A stretch of DNA of 64,000 nt. Origin: Umbilicaria muhlenbergii. Lineage: Eukaryota; Ascomycota; Lecanoromycetes; Umbilicariales; Umbilicariaceae. Positions 1-9,819 of the stretch are shown here, in pieces. The stretch lies in assembly GCA_000611775.1 (NCBI GenBank), contig KK106983.1:3623072-3687071 (forward strand), written 5' to 3'. The notes below the pieces were generated by a model that did no database searches, was not told where the DNA came from, and saw nothing but the letters and a program-made list of their open reading frames with translations. The stretch's first letter is position 1. Each line of letters starts with the position of its first letter. Position numbers and translations under genes: made by a program.

Positions 1-401
1 GGGACCGGTGGGTGCTTCCAGGACCGAGACCCAAGCGGCGGTGGAATCTCGTAACTGTAGGAATTGATTGGCCTTTCCCAAACGACAATTCGCTTCCCAG
101 TCAGCAGTCCATGGAGCAGAGTAACTGAAGTGATGATCAGAGTGATTAAGCCAGCCTTTGGCTCCTCGTTCCCCATTATCATTACTTCTCGAGCTTCTAG
201 CTTAACGCTCTAACGTTGCATCCCGCAACTGATCGAGCTACTGTACCCCAGGCCCAGACCCCGTACTCCTTAGACCATCACAGACTCCGCGTGCCAAAAC
301 CCGCAATCCTTTACCATCCCGCGAAACCACCGATGACATGTTGAGTCGCTTTCGCGCTTCGACGGCGATGCGTAGCCCTTGTGGCTAGCTGAGACGACGC
401 A
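1..401. other. 5' flank of the Zn2Cys6 regulator gene
   Basis: No gene is visible here. The stretch ends at the start codon of the regulator at 402. A very short upstream reading frame (ATG near 332, three codons) lies in the presumed leader. No other motif could be supported. Confidence 0.5.
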
Positions 402-3103
402 ATGTCGAGCCTTCAGTCACGTCCGCAGATTGGTATCGAGCGCATTGCGCAACGGCGGAGGAGCTCTGAACCAAGAGAGTCGATGAATTGCAAGTCGTGT
501 AGGAAACGAAAGGTACCGTTCTGCTCGACCGCCAAGGCGAATGCCGGTCGCTGACATGGAAATAGATCAAATGCAACCGTCTCAAACCAACTTGCGAAGC
601 CTGCAACGTCTTTCAGTGTCCCTGCATATATGGTCAGTGCCCTGTTACACGGCTTCTTGCGTGAAAGTATTGAGAGGGAGCAGATGCGATACCGAAGAAG
701 CGCGGACCGAAGACCGATGTCCTCGAAGCTTTGGTCAAGAGGGTGGATGGGTTGGAGAAGCAGCTACGACATGAACAAGACGATGAGCAAACAGTGTCAC
801 CTATTGAGAAGGAAGAACCGACAAGCTCCCCCGACATCCAACTGGACTCAGGCCCACCTGTGAAGAGACAGCGGGTGGAGACATCGGGCCTCAATGAGTC
901 CGCGGCTTTCTCCTCATCTCCTCGAGGGTACTACCGACATAGTCCCTTTGCTTTTGACAGCGCGTAATAACAAGGCACAGCAAATCAGCGTCTACGGTAC
1001 GCCCGGATGTCCTCCTAGATACGTACTTCTTTAGAGTACATGACAAACCGTACCACATTTTAGATGAAACGACAACCCGACAACAGTATCGTCAGAAGCA
1101 GATTCCGTCATGTCTTCTGATGGCTATCTTCGCTGTGAGCTCTCGGTATGTCTAATGGTGTTTCTCGAAATGTTCACGACTGATTCTTGCAGCTATGCAC
1201 TCCATCCCGATGGCTACCATGCAGCAACGCGGTCGAGTCAAGATTATGCAGAACAAGCTAGAAGCGAGCTCACCATCGACGAACCAAGCATTGAGAACCT
1301 GCAAACTCTCCTCCTACTCTCATTGGTTTTCTTTGCTATGGGTAAGGGGAGGAGAGCATACATGATGCTATGTAAGATAAGCCTACACTCTGAACACTGC
1401 TGTGCTAACGATCCCCAGCAAGTGGGATCGGAATGGCTCTTGCCCAGGAACTTCATCGCGAATGCCCCCATACTGCCAACATAGCATATGCTGAAAGAGA
1501 GACCAGGCGGCGAATATTCTGGACGTGTTATCTTATGGACCAGTTTGCAGCCTGCGGTTCTAGAAGGCCGTCTCTTGTCGCCGACGACTCGATTTTCTTG
1601 CGCCTGCCGAATTGGCCATCACAAACCCACGGTATACTCAACGAAGGAGAACGATTCATCAATGGATCGAATCTGCAATATTCCATGGGTGCCGGAAGAC
1701 CGAGCCAAGGAAGCATGGGCATGCTCATTGACATTGTACGATTGCTAGGGGTCACAAACCGGTACCTGGCCGCTGGAGGTGCGAAGACCGATTCACGTTT
1801 CCCTTGGCATACATCCTCGAGTCTCTCGAAAATAAAACAGGAGCTCGATGTATGGGCCTCCGGAACTCAGGAGATATTCGCCTCCGTGGAGACGCTCTTC
1901 GGGCAAGCTGATAGCACGACTTTGATTCTCAGTAAAATGGTGTATCACCTCATTCACTGCTTAATATATCGTCCATTCCTTCCAGTGGATCTGTCCGAGC
2001 TACGAGGCAGTGGGCAGCAGCAGTCATGGCAGGTCGCAGCCACGAATCTTTGCTTTGTACACGCAAACTCCATTACCGACTTGATCCAACTTGGGAAGTC
2101 GTCGCCAATCATGGAGTGGCCAGCTTTCATGGGATATTGTATCGCAACTGCGGGAACCGTACATGTCCATGGATCGCACTACAAGGGTGAAGAGGGGGAA
2201 GTGTTTGTGCCGAGTCCGGATTACTTGACCCGAGAAATGCAGATGCTGTCAGAGCTGCGATTTATCTGGGCAGCTGCACAGCATCAGCGCGACATACTGC
2301 AGACGATCTACGGACGCCATGCGGAGATGATCAAATCGTTAAATAGCAATTCGATGGGCTTCTCTTCTGCGTTCAACAACGAGGACTTTTTCCACCGATA
2401 TCCTGGGCAGTATCTCGACGGCGCCTACATGACCTTTACGGATGTCATCGTTGAGGCCACTCCTGAAACGTAAGATACGCACCATGGAATTAAAGCAGCA
2501 TTGACTGACATTGCTAGCCTACACATCGATAATAGAAACAAAGCAAATCAGTACCGCCCACCTACGCTGAAGACCATGCCCTCCGGCCCCCAGCCACTGG
2601 CAATGACCGCACCCGTTCCCCAACAACCGCTATTCCCGCAGGTCAACGGCCACAATCGCCGCCACGGAGGCTCTTCGCTCCATTCTCCGACGGACGGCAA
2701 CACTCTCCCCTCCACAAACAGCCTCGCCCACATAACCCCCCAGCTTTCCAACCTCCCCAATCCCACCTCCCCAGCCCCGCACCAGCACCTTCCTTCGCTC
2801 AGCACCACTCCCTTTTCGCTCAAATCCGGCTTTTCGCCCCTCCCTCCCGACCCATATGATCCCATGTTCAGCATGCCTGTAGGCAATACCCCGCACGGCA
2901 GTTTCAGCACCTTCGCAGCCCCCGGGCAAGCGCTCGTAACCAATGCTGTTCCTGGTGTGCAAACAGGGAATCGAAATCAGGCGAATAATGAGGCGGAGAA
3001 GGATCCGTTCTTGACGCTGCTGGAACAGTTGGCTGAGAACGAGCATAGTAGGGGAGGGCCGAGCGAGTTGGACTATTACCTTAATTCCGCGGCGGAGGGG
3101 TGA
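402..3103 (+). CDS. Zn2Cys6 fungal-specific transcription factor
   Basis: A binuclear zinc cluster DNA-binding regulator, expected to be nuclear. Exon 1 (402-512) gives CKSCRKRK, exon 2 (566-632) continues [20 protein letters not shown], and exon 3 from 684 gives a [13 protein letters not shown] linker followed by a coiled-coil start ([11 protein letters not shown]). The six cysteines of the CxxCx6Cx6CxxCx6C pattern are therefore split over two introns. Downstream exons carry [17 protein letters not shown] and the [16 protein letters not shown] segment, typical of the fungal-specific TF middle domain (PF04082). The tail after about 2510 is Pro/Ser/Asn-rich and looks disordered. Further introns lie near 1148-1193, 1340-1419 and 2470-2515. 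The exon 3/4 boundary around 900-1010 is not resolved: the frame that encodes LLDTYFF begins right after an acceptor near 960, but I found no strong phase-matching donor. Targets cannot be inferred. The class assignment is firm; the exact gene model is less so. Confidence 0.85.
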
Positions 3104-3960
3104 AATTGTATGGAAAGGTAGAAAGAATTAAAAGAGACACTTTATGAGTGGCAGGCTCTTCGCTATCTATCGAAGACCAGAGCCTCCATCTGCGAGAGAT
3201 GGGATCGGCCCGTCAGGAACGCTGCTCAGAGACGGATACCGCCCTCATGGACTGCCGGTGATATACCGCTGCTGCGCCGATTTGATCAGACATACGTCCG
3301 GGTCGATATCAACCCAGCGATTGCAGGGCGAGGGAAAACAAGGAGCCAATAGGCGTGATTGGAGTGTAGGCGGCTGAAGAGAGGGTTCGCCGCCACGGAA
3401 GGGGAAAAGAGGGGGAAGGAGAAGGCTTGTTGGAGTACTTACGAGTGGAGGATGAATGCCCTTATTACTTATCTTATAATGAGACAGCTCAAAGCCTCGT
3501 CCCAGGAAAGTAATGTAGTTTATACCCATACCTAGGTGGCGGTTTCGAGCAGCTCTATCCTCAAGTAGCAGCACCTTATATGCCATGAAGCCAAATATCA
3601 AGTGAAGATTTACTTCATCATCCTACAATCTATTTCAACAAACCCTCAGCGTAAGAGATCAAGCATTGATCGACCCATAAACTTGCACCTCAAAGTGAAG
3701 CTTTCTAAGGCGCCTATATATGGAGCGCTTCCATACCGCCAAATGTCCCACCAGAAGCTTCACGCCGCTTACACATCAGCGCCGGCAGTACTCCGTAAAT
3801 AAGCACGCAATCACCACCGTCCAAACACCTCAACCCCATACAAATCGACACCTCTTCACTCCGCGATTACATACTCTCCGTCACCCAGCGTGACCCACTC
3901 CTCTCGAACCACCCAATCATACCCACTGCCCCACGTCACGACCTGACAGCAACACCTACA
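3104..3960. other. Intergenic, regulator 3' end to ATX1 promoter
   Basis: No convincing gene was found. The stretch from about 3600 to 3960 is CA-rich and is the likely ATX1 promoter and leader. The ATX1 start is preceded by ACACCTACA, giving an acceptable start context. Confidence 0.4.
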
Positions 3961-4355
3961 ATGGCGGAGCACAACTACAAATTCCACATAACCATGACCT
4001 GCGGCGGCTGCTCCGGCGCCGTCGAGCGCGTCCTCAAGAAATTAGATGGTGAGTCGAGCCCCGTCCGTCTCGCTCCCAATCCCCATTCCCCCATTCCCCA
4101 TTCCCCCCATTCCCCATTTCCCACATCCCCCCATCCAACCCTCTCCACCCTATCCCACATCCACAAAACAGCTACTTACCACGCTTTCCATTTGTTTCCG
4201 CAGGCGTCAAATCCTACAACGTATCCCTCGAGACGCAGACGGCGGAGGTGGTTACGGAAGGGGAGGTGGGGTATCAGACTGTGTTGGAGAAGATCAAGAA
4301 GACGGGGAAGACGGTCGTTTCGGGGGAGGCGGATGGGGAGGGGATGGGTGTTTGA
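3961..4355 (+). CDS. ATX1: Copper metallochaperone Atx1
   Basis: A 79-residue cytosolic copper carrier that hands Cu(I) to the Golgi copper-transporting P-type ATPase (Ccc2 type). Two exons, 3961-4048 and 4204-4355. Exon 1 encodes the metal-binding loop MTCGGCSGAV (MxCxxC), and exon 2 completes the beta-alpha-beta-beta-alpha-beta heavy-metal-associated fold (VKSYNVSLETQTAEV, then YQTVLEKIKKTGKTV). The Lys-rich C-terminal helix is also typical of Atx1. The length matches the family (about 70-80 residues). The intron (4049-4203, 155 nt) is longer than most introns here and is packed with C-rich repeats, while the sequence just after the stop codon is G-rich. Assignment is confident from the motif, length and whole-length resemblance. 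Confidence 0.93.
4078..4136. repeat. C-rich CCCCATT minisatellite in the ATX1 intron
   Basis: Several imperfect units of the form CCCCATT or CCCCCATT run together, and they account for the unusual length of this intron. The G-rich tract after the ATX1 stop is roughly complementary to it. Confidence 0.8.
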
Positions 4356-4465
4356 GGACCGGAGGAGGGGGGTGGGGACTCGGGGAGGGGATCTGGGGAG
4401 GGGATCGGGGGATGGGACGGGGGATGGGGGCTGGGGAGGAAGGGGGCTAGAGTTTGGGGGGGGGG
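4356..4465. repeat. G-rich tract downstream of ATX1
   Basis: A purine-rich run of GGGGA, GGGGAT and GGGGGATGG units in the ATX1 3' region, ending in a run of nine to ten G. It has many closely spaced G3+ runs, so the transcript or + strand could form G-quadruplexes. It is also imperfectly complementary to the C-rich intron of the same gene. Confidence 0.75.
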
Positions 4466-6755
4466 GAAAGGCGTGTGAGGGGATATCTTGTCTTCGAGGA
4501 TTTAAGAGGCTTCGTCCTGGTCACGTGTCGGCTGCTAATTGTGTTATGCAACTAGTGGCTTGTGCATAGTGGGGAATTTTTCGTTGTTGTCCAGGCGTCA
4601 GGTCAAAATAAGTGGCGGTTCCAAGTAAAGGGATCCGGGCATCCCCCAGCAGAAAATCAACCACAGACTGCAACAACTGGAAATCTTATTACTGCGAACC
4701 GCAGAGCTCCATGGCTTCTAACAAATCACAGAATTCATATTTCTAAGGCCTGAGGTTGATGCTTTGTAGGTAAGGGGCCCCCCTATTGCAACTGCCATTA
4801 CTTTTGTTCCTACGCCTGCCTCTTACCATCCAGCGAACGCTGCGTTACTCCCTGGCCGTATTGCTTGATTGCATCTCTATGAGGTCGGCACAAATGGGTC
4901 GGCCACAAGGTGCTGAGTCAATCTGCATGTGAGGCCAATTATTTGACCTCATTGCTACCACCACTTCGATGGCCCTGCAGCATCTGTTATGCTGCCTTGT
5001 GCTCTGCCCAAAGCCCTCTCGGATCACCCCGATGGTCACCAGTCCACCAGGGAAGCCGGGAGCCGCGGCACAAGTCTACGGCAAATCACCCCTGAGATAA
5101 CCATGAAGTTACCTTAGCGGCCAAACCTCAAATCATAATAGGGTTGCACCGCGTTGCTGGCATGATAATCCTTATTGACATGGTAAATTCAGGGAACCAC
5201 ATTCACTTGCGGTGGTACGGTCTAGCATGTACAGTTATTTATCATGGGAGCGCTTCTGGATAGACCCCTCCACCTTCCACATAGACCTCTGAACTTCCGC
5301 ATAGAGACCCTACTAACCTGATTGGGTATAAATACGTGTAGTAGACTGCGTCACTGCCTCATGAGGCTCATGAATGAAGCCTGCCCTCTTCAATCATGAT
5401 GAAATTTTCTGATTCTCTTTCAAGTTCTGTAGCAGAATTCCATGACGTCATGAAGGACTTTGTGGATATTTAAATATCAAATTTCAATGAAGAATTGAAT
5501 GAAGAATACGCTGCACCATGGGTTGGGTTTGGGTTGGGTTTTTTTGGGGTTGGGTCACACTGGGTTGGGTTTTTTTGGCTTGTCTCGGGACACCTTTCGC
5601 CACCTACCGAAACTAAAGCGGTTTCGGTTAGCTGGCGCCTCCATGCCAGGGTGAGCCAGCCCGCTTACATACTAAATTACTAGCGAAAACTTAGACTTCG
5701 CTAGGCAGGAGCAGACATAGCGGCGATGATGTTTGTATGTAAAACAAGTGTAATTTCTATCTAAGTAATAGTAGAAGAGTCCAATGGAGGCCCCTGACTT
5801 CTATACGAAAAACCCCAATTTCCCCGCAATACTCATATGCCTGCTTTTCCACCCCTGAAACCGCCCGAAGATTCCACTTTTCCGCAGCTTGACTAAATCG
5901 GGTATAAGTGAGGGCCTTGCAAGGACCCCTCTACGCGGTTGACAAAATAAATGCGACACCGAGAATAGCGCCTTGATTGTAAAAACTGCCACTCTCTGAG
6001 AAAAGCTATTCAACTTTCAGAAATCCATGGAATAAATATCTTGCATCTATAGTATCTATTTCTCAAGTTATAGGTTTGTAAGTCCACTTGTCATTGCCTG
6101 AACATTATTGCGAACTTGTAGGTCTATTCAATATGTTCGCTAATTTGCCCGGGTGGTGTAGCATTTTTCAACCGCGTGCCCCCGTATACCAAAATTTAGT
6201 GGGCCTTGTAAGGCCCTCACCGATTACAAATTTGGTTAGTTTCGGTAGGTGGCGAAAGGTGTCCCGAGACAAGCCGGGGCGGCTGGTACCCGACTCTGTA
6301 CCTCACTGCAATCCTACTTGTACGTACTGGTTCTCGGGGAAGGCTTTAGCAACGGGAACTCCGTACGGCGGAACGCTGTGAGATGAAGTTACGCGGCGCG
6401 GTTAGTCACAGCTTTCGGGAAGTGAAGGGGCCTATACACTGTTCCTTCTCCATGCAGGACTTGGACAATGTAGATAGGTGGGACAGGCTGATTCACCTTG
6501 GCGGTAACTACCCGAAGTTGGTTCAGGTGTGCCAACTATTGCACTTCACAGGTGCATCTACAACAAATCATCTGTCTTGCATGGCACAGGCAATATATGC
6601 TTGCGTATACAGCTCAGTTCTCATATACCCCTCGCAAGGTTCTACAAAATACTATCTGGTACTTGCATATGCTGGCCCGCCCAAACCTGTGCCATTATCA
6701 TATCCAAAATTGTTCTCTTTTTACTTTCGTGTGCTCTTACTGAATTACGATTTCA
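4466..6755. other. Gene-poor stretch 5' of the DUF7924 gene
   Basis: Over 2 kb without a supportable gene. It holds the TIR-bounded element at 5577-6275 and, just before it, a run of TTGGG/TTTTTTGG units (about 5520-5578). The remaining short reading frames show no recognisable protein. The last several hundred bases are probably the promoter of the DUF7924 gene. Confidence 0.5.
5577..6275. mobile_element. Small non-autonomous element with 40-bp terminal inverted repeats
   Basis: Positions 5577-5616 and 6236-6275 are exact reverse complements over 40 bp; the left copy starts GGCTTGTCTCGGGACACC. The enclosed 699 bp has no coding potential that I recognise. Inside there is a second, diverged inverted repeat: about 5880-5960 pairs with about 6130-6235, sharing GTGAGGGCCTTRCAAGG and ACGCGGTTGA on opposite strands. 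This resembles a MITE or foldback element. I could not see an unambiguous target-site duplication, so the true ends may lie a few bases away and the superfamily is not assigned. Confidence 0.65.
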
Positions 6756-8661
6756 ATGCCTTCAGGTAGAAAGGGGAAGAAACTTGAGTCAAAGTCTAAA
6801 ACAACCCAAAAGAGCACCAAACTGAAGACCGGTCAAAAGGTAAGACCCAGATAGCCCTCTGCTGAGGATCCCCCCAGCTCCTCAACAACAGAATCAGATG
6901 ATTCGATCTGTATAAACTCACTCCAAGGAGCTACGAATCTTGCATGTGTTGATGTGTCATCGAGGGGGTCCCCAGGTGCTTGTTTCTGCCCGAATTGAAT
7001 AATCGCTAACATATCATCCTCAACAGTTTAGAGACAGCTCGGCGACCGCCTCTGCTTCTCACTACGGTCCCAGGTCTGGCCTCAGGTCAAGACCTTCCGC
7101 TGCTACTTGGTCCTTCCAAGACAACCCAGAGTCCATTCTTCGCAAATCTCGAAAAGCCAGAGAAACAAAACAGATTCAGAACCAGCCGGAGATTCCAACC
7201 CGCGGTCATCCTGAGAGCCTTGTAAAGAGTATAGAAGCTTTGCTCGGGGACTACAGTGCTCCTGTCGAGGATTCTGATGAGGAAACATCTCTTTCGCCAT
7301 CAGATACAGATTCAGAGCAAACGTTCTACCGCAGCTGCGGCTACTTACCACCACTGGACGAAGAAGCCGTAGCCGTAATAGACGCGATTATGGCAGATCC
7401 AGCCATAGCAGAAAAGTTGAAGAGGATAGGCCCTGATTCTCCATTCTTTAATCGAGGACTGGAACAACGAAATGTCTTCATGGAGGAAAGCCAAAACCCT
7501 GACCCCTATGTGGAATCTATGCTTAAGATTAAGTTTCGCACTCCAGGAAAGTTCGTTCCGGAGACTGAGGAGGAAAGGAACTCACATGGACGGCTCTGGA
7601 TCCGGGATCAAGCTAAATGCTGCGAAGGATCGAACGAGGCACTCTTCCAGCGAACGATGATGATGAGCCTGATATCGCGCCACTGTCTCATTTACGAAAC
7701 AGACGCTACCGACCAACGTTGTCTCGATTTCAGCGTCGAAGAGACCTGGACTTGTCCACCTATGCCCACACGCGCGTATGAGAACAAAGAAAAGTTCTTG
7801 ACACAACCCAAGCCCGACCTCGCAGTGTATTTCCGTAGACAGGTTCTGATACCCAAAGAGTTATGGTTCAACATGCCAACTGCGACACAACGCCTTGCCT
7901 GCTGCGAGAATACGGGTGTGATAGGGGGAAACAGAGTCTTCCATTTCTTCACCGTTGAGGCAAAAAAACAAGGCGCTTCAAGTCTTAACGTTGTAGGGAA
8001 GTGCCAGAGCTTGAACAATGCAAGCCAGGCCCTACACAATATGTACGAATTCTTCCATGACGCTGGACCGCAACATGAAGAGATTTTCTTTACCAAAGTA
8101 AGATTCTTCTCAGTGGTGGCCAGTACTGAAGGTCTTACCATTCGTATCCATCGGGCAACCCGCCAGCCTGCACATGGGTCGGGCCTGGGCTTCATCAGAC
8201 CGAACTATCCGCTAAGATTCGAGCATCGAGTATTCTCCAAACTTCAGAAAGACATCAACTTTAACCGGGAAACAGTCTTGAAGACTTTTGAAAAGATCCT
8301 GCTCGGGTACGGAGAGAACGAGCTTCGTTGGTTGCTGGCTGCTGCCGCCGAAACCCTCGTGGAAAAGTTGCGCAAAGACCGTAAAGGAAGGTTAGCAAGA
8401 GCGAATCTCGAATTCTATCAACACGGGCAGGTCCCGCCAAAAAGCAGAAAGCCAACGCCGGCACGGAGCATCGGGAGCGTAGCTCGATCGGAGACAAATG
8501 TGTCAGTTGACATGCTGAGGAGTGACCTCAGTAGCACCGCGACGCCAACACAGAGCCGAGCTTCAACATCAAGGCAACTATCAAACCTTGGTGGGAAACG
8601 ACCGAGGGGGCAGTCGGATGATAGTATCGCAGAAAGGAGCATTCGCCAGCGGATGCAATGA
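6756..8661 (+). CDS. DUF7924-type protein with PD-(D/E)XK-like core
   Basis: A 572-residue fungal protein. Exon 1 (6756-6839) is a short Lys/Ser-rich leader, and exon 2 (7027-8661) holds the rest in one frame. Residues about 30-280 are variable and partly acidic. The conserved block follows: KPDLAVYF (Asp about 292), the LWFNMPTATQRLACCEN segment, HFFTVEAKK (Glu about 339, Lys about 341), then SLNNASQALHNMYEFF and KVRFFSVVAS. I recognise this block from a common, uncharacterised fungal family (DUF7924). The spacing of Asp, then Glu-x-Lys in a hydrophobic strand, fits the PD-(D/E)XK nuclease-like fold; that fold assignment is inference. The last 100 residues are Ser/Arg/Thr-rich and end in a basic KRPRGQ stretch, possibly a nuclear localisation signal. 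It sits between repeats and next to the deaminase-like gene. Confidence 0.75.
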
Positions 8662-9819
8662 CCAACATCTCAGTCCCGGTAAAGACAGCCAACGGCGTGC
8701 AAGCTAGGTACTCGTCTACTCGGAGTAGCTCAGGTTATGATGAACTGTATGAAGCATGTTGAAATTGGGTGTTGTCGGTTTCAGCAGTCCCTTATCGGGG
8801 TGTTTTTTGGGGGTCTGGCAGTCACAGCAGGGCTTATAGTTAGGCTGTTCCCACCTTGTTTTTAGTGAGTTAATCGTCTCTACATCTACTCGGAGTAGAT
8901 TTGCAAAAGACACAGCTGAGGGTCGCCTCAACTAATCAAATATCTAGATAGATTTAAAAGAACTTTTAATATAGAGATGACAGCGGGCCCTCAAATAATT
9001 GTTGATACCTTCTTTATCAATGTATGAACTGAGTCAGAGAATGTTGAATTTATTCAACGGATCGACTAGAGTTCGATTGCTACGAAAAGTGGTGCGAATA
9101 TAAGGTATAGAGGGGGGATGCCAAGCCACTAAGCAGGCGACAGTGAAAACTCAACAGAGAAACACTTGTAAAGCGTTGTCGGCAAAAGATATGAGCTCAG
9201 GATAGTTGGAACGAGGCACCCTATCGTGATCTAAGTCCCCCAGCGTGAGGAACTAGCTATTAGTTTGTATTTAATATACAACTACGAGTACGCGCCGTTG
9301 GCTGTCATTTAGACGAAACCATAATCTTTCAAGAATAAGGTATACCTTTCTACAAACTGACTAGTTCATCACGCCAATCCCAAGCCTTGATACCTACCCG
9401 TGCCACCTTACCTTTCTTTCAAGCTTAAGCTCTACTAGCTGCAACATCACGTGTTGGCTGATCTATTCAGTGTTACACGAACAACAGCTTGTGCATAGTA
9501 TCATCCTATCAGCAATCCTGCCGAGTCTACTCTGTCCACTAGCCGTTTGCTTTGCTGCACCTCTACAAAATTAGCCGAAATGAGGCTCCAACGAGGCGCC
9601 GAGTCCAAGCTATCTAAGGAACACAGCATAACTCCCACATGGGGTAGACGTTCTCTTCCTTCCTGTCATTGTTATCAGGCCTACACTCTCTACGTGCTTT
9701 GCTGCGCTCCTTCCACCATGCTACAGCATGTTCAATCAGCCCGCGTGAGTGAATACAGAGCCTCGTCTCTTGACATCACACTTCAGTAGCTCTGTCTTTC
9801 TGTCAGTTCATTTACTCAA
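8662..9819. other. Intergenic between the DUF7924 and deaminase-like genes
   Basis: No gene supported. It contains a 183-bp segment bounded by two copies of CTACTCGGAGTAG (see separate entry). It becomes AT-rich around 8930-9060 and runs into the presumed promoter of the deaminase-like gene. Confidence 0.4.
8716..8898. repeat. 183-bp segment bounded by a near-palindromic 13-mer
   Basis: CTACTCGGAGTAG occurs at 8716-8728 and again at 8886-8898. Each copy is itself a 6-bp-arm palindrome around a single G, so the pair can be read as direct or inverted repeats. The interior has no recognisable gene. It may be a tiny MITE-like element or two binding sites for a dimeric regulator. Confidence 0.4.

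Noticed and set aside
4871-9608. Possible repeat pair 4871-4922 and 9557-9608
   Set aside because: Ungapped similarity is only about two thirds over some 50 bases, with partly transition-type differences. Too weak by eye to separate from chance; a proper local alignment would decide.
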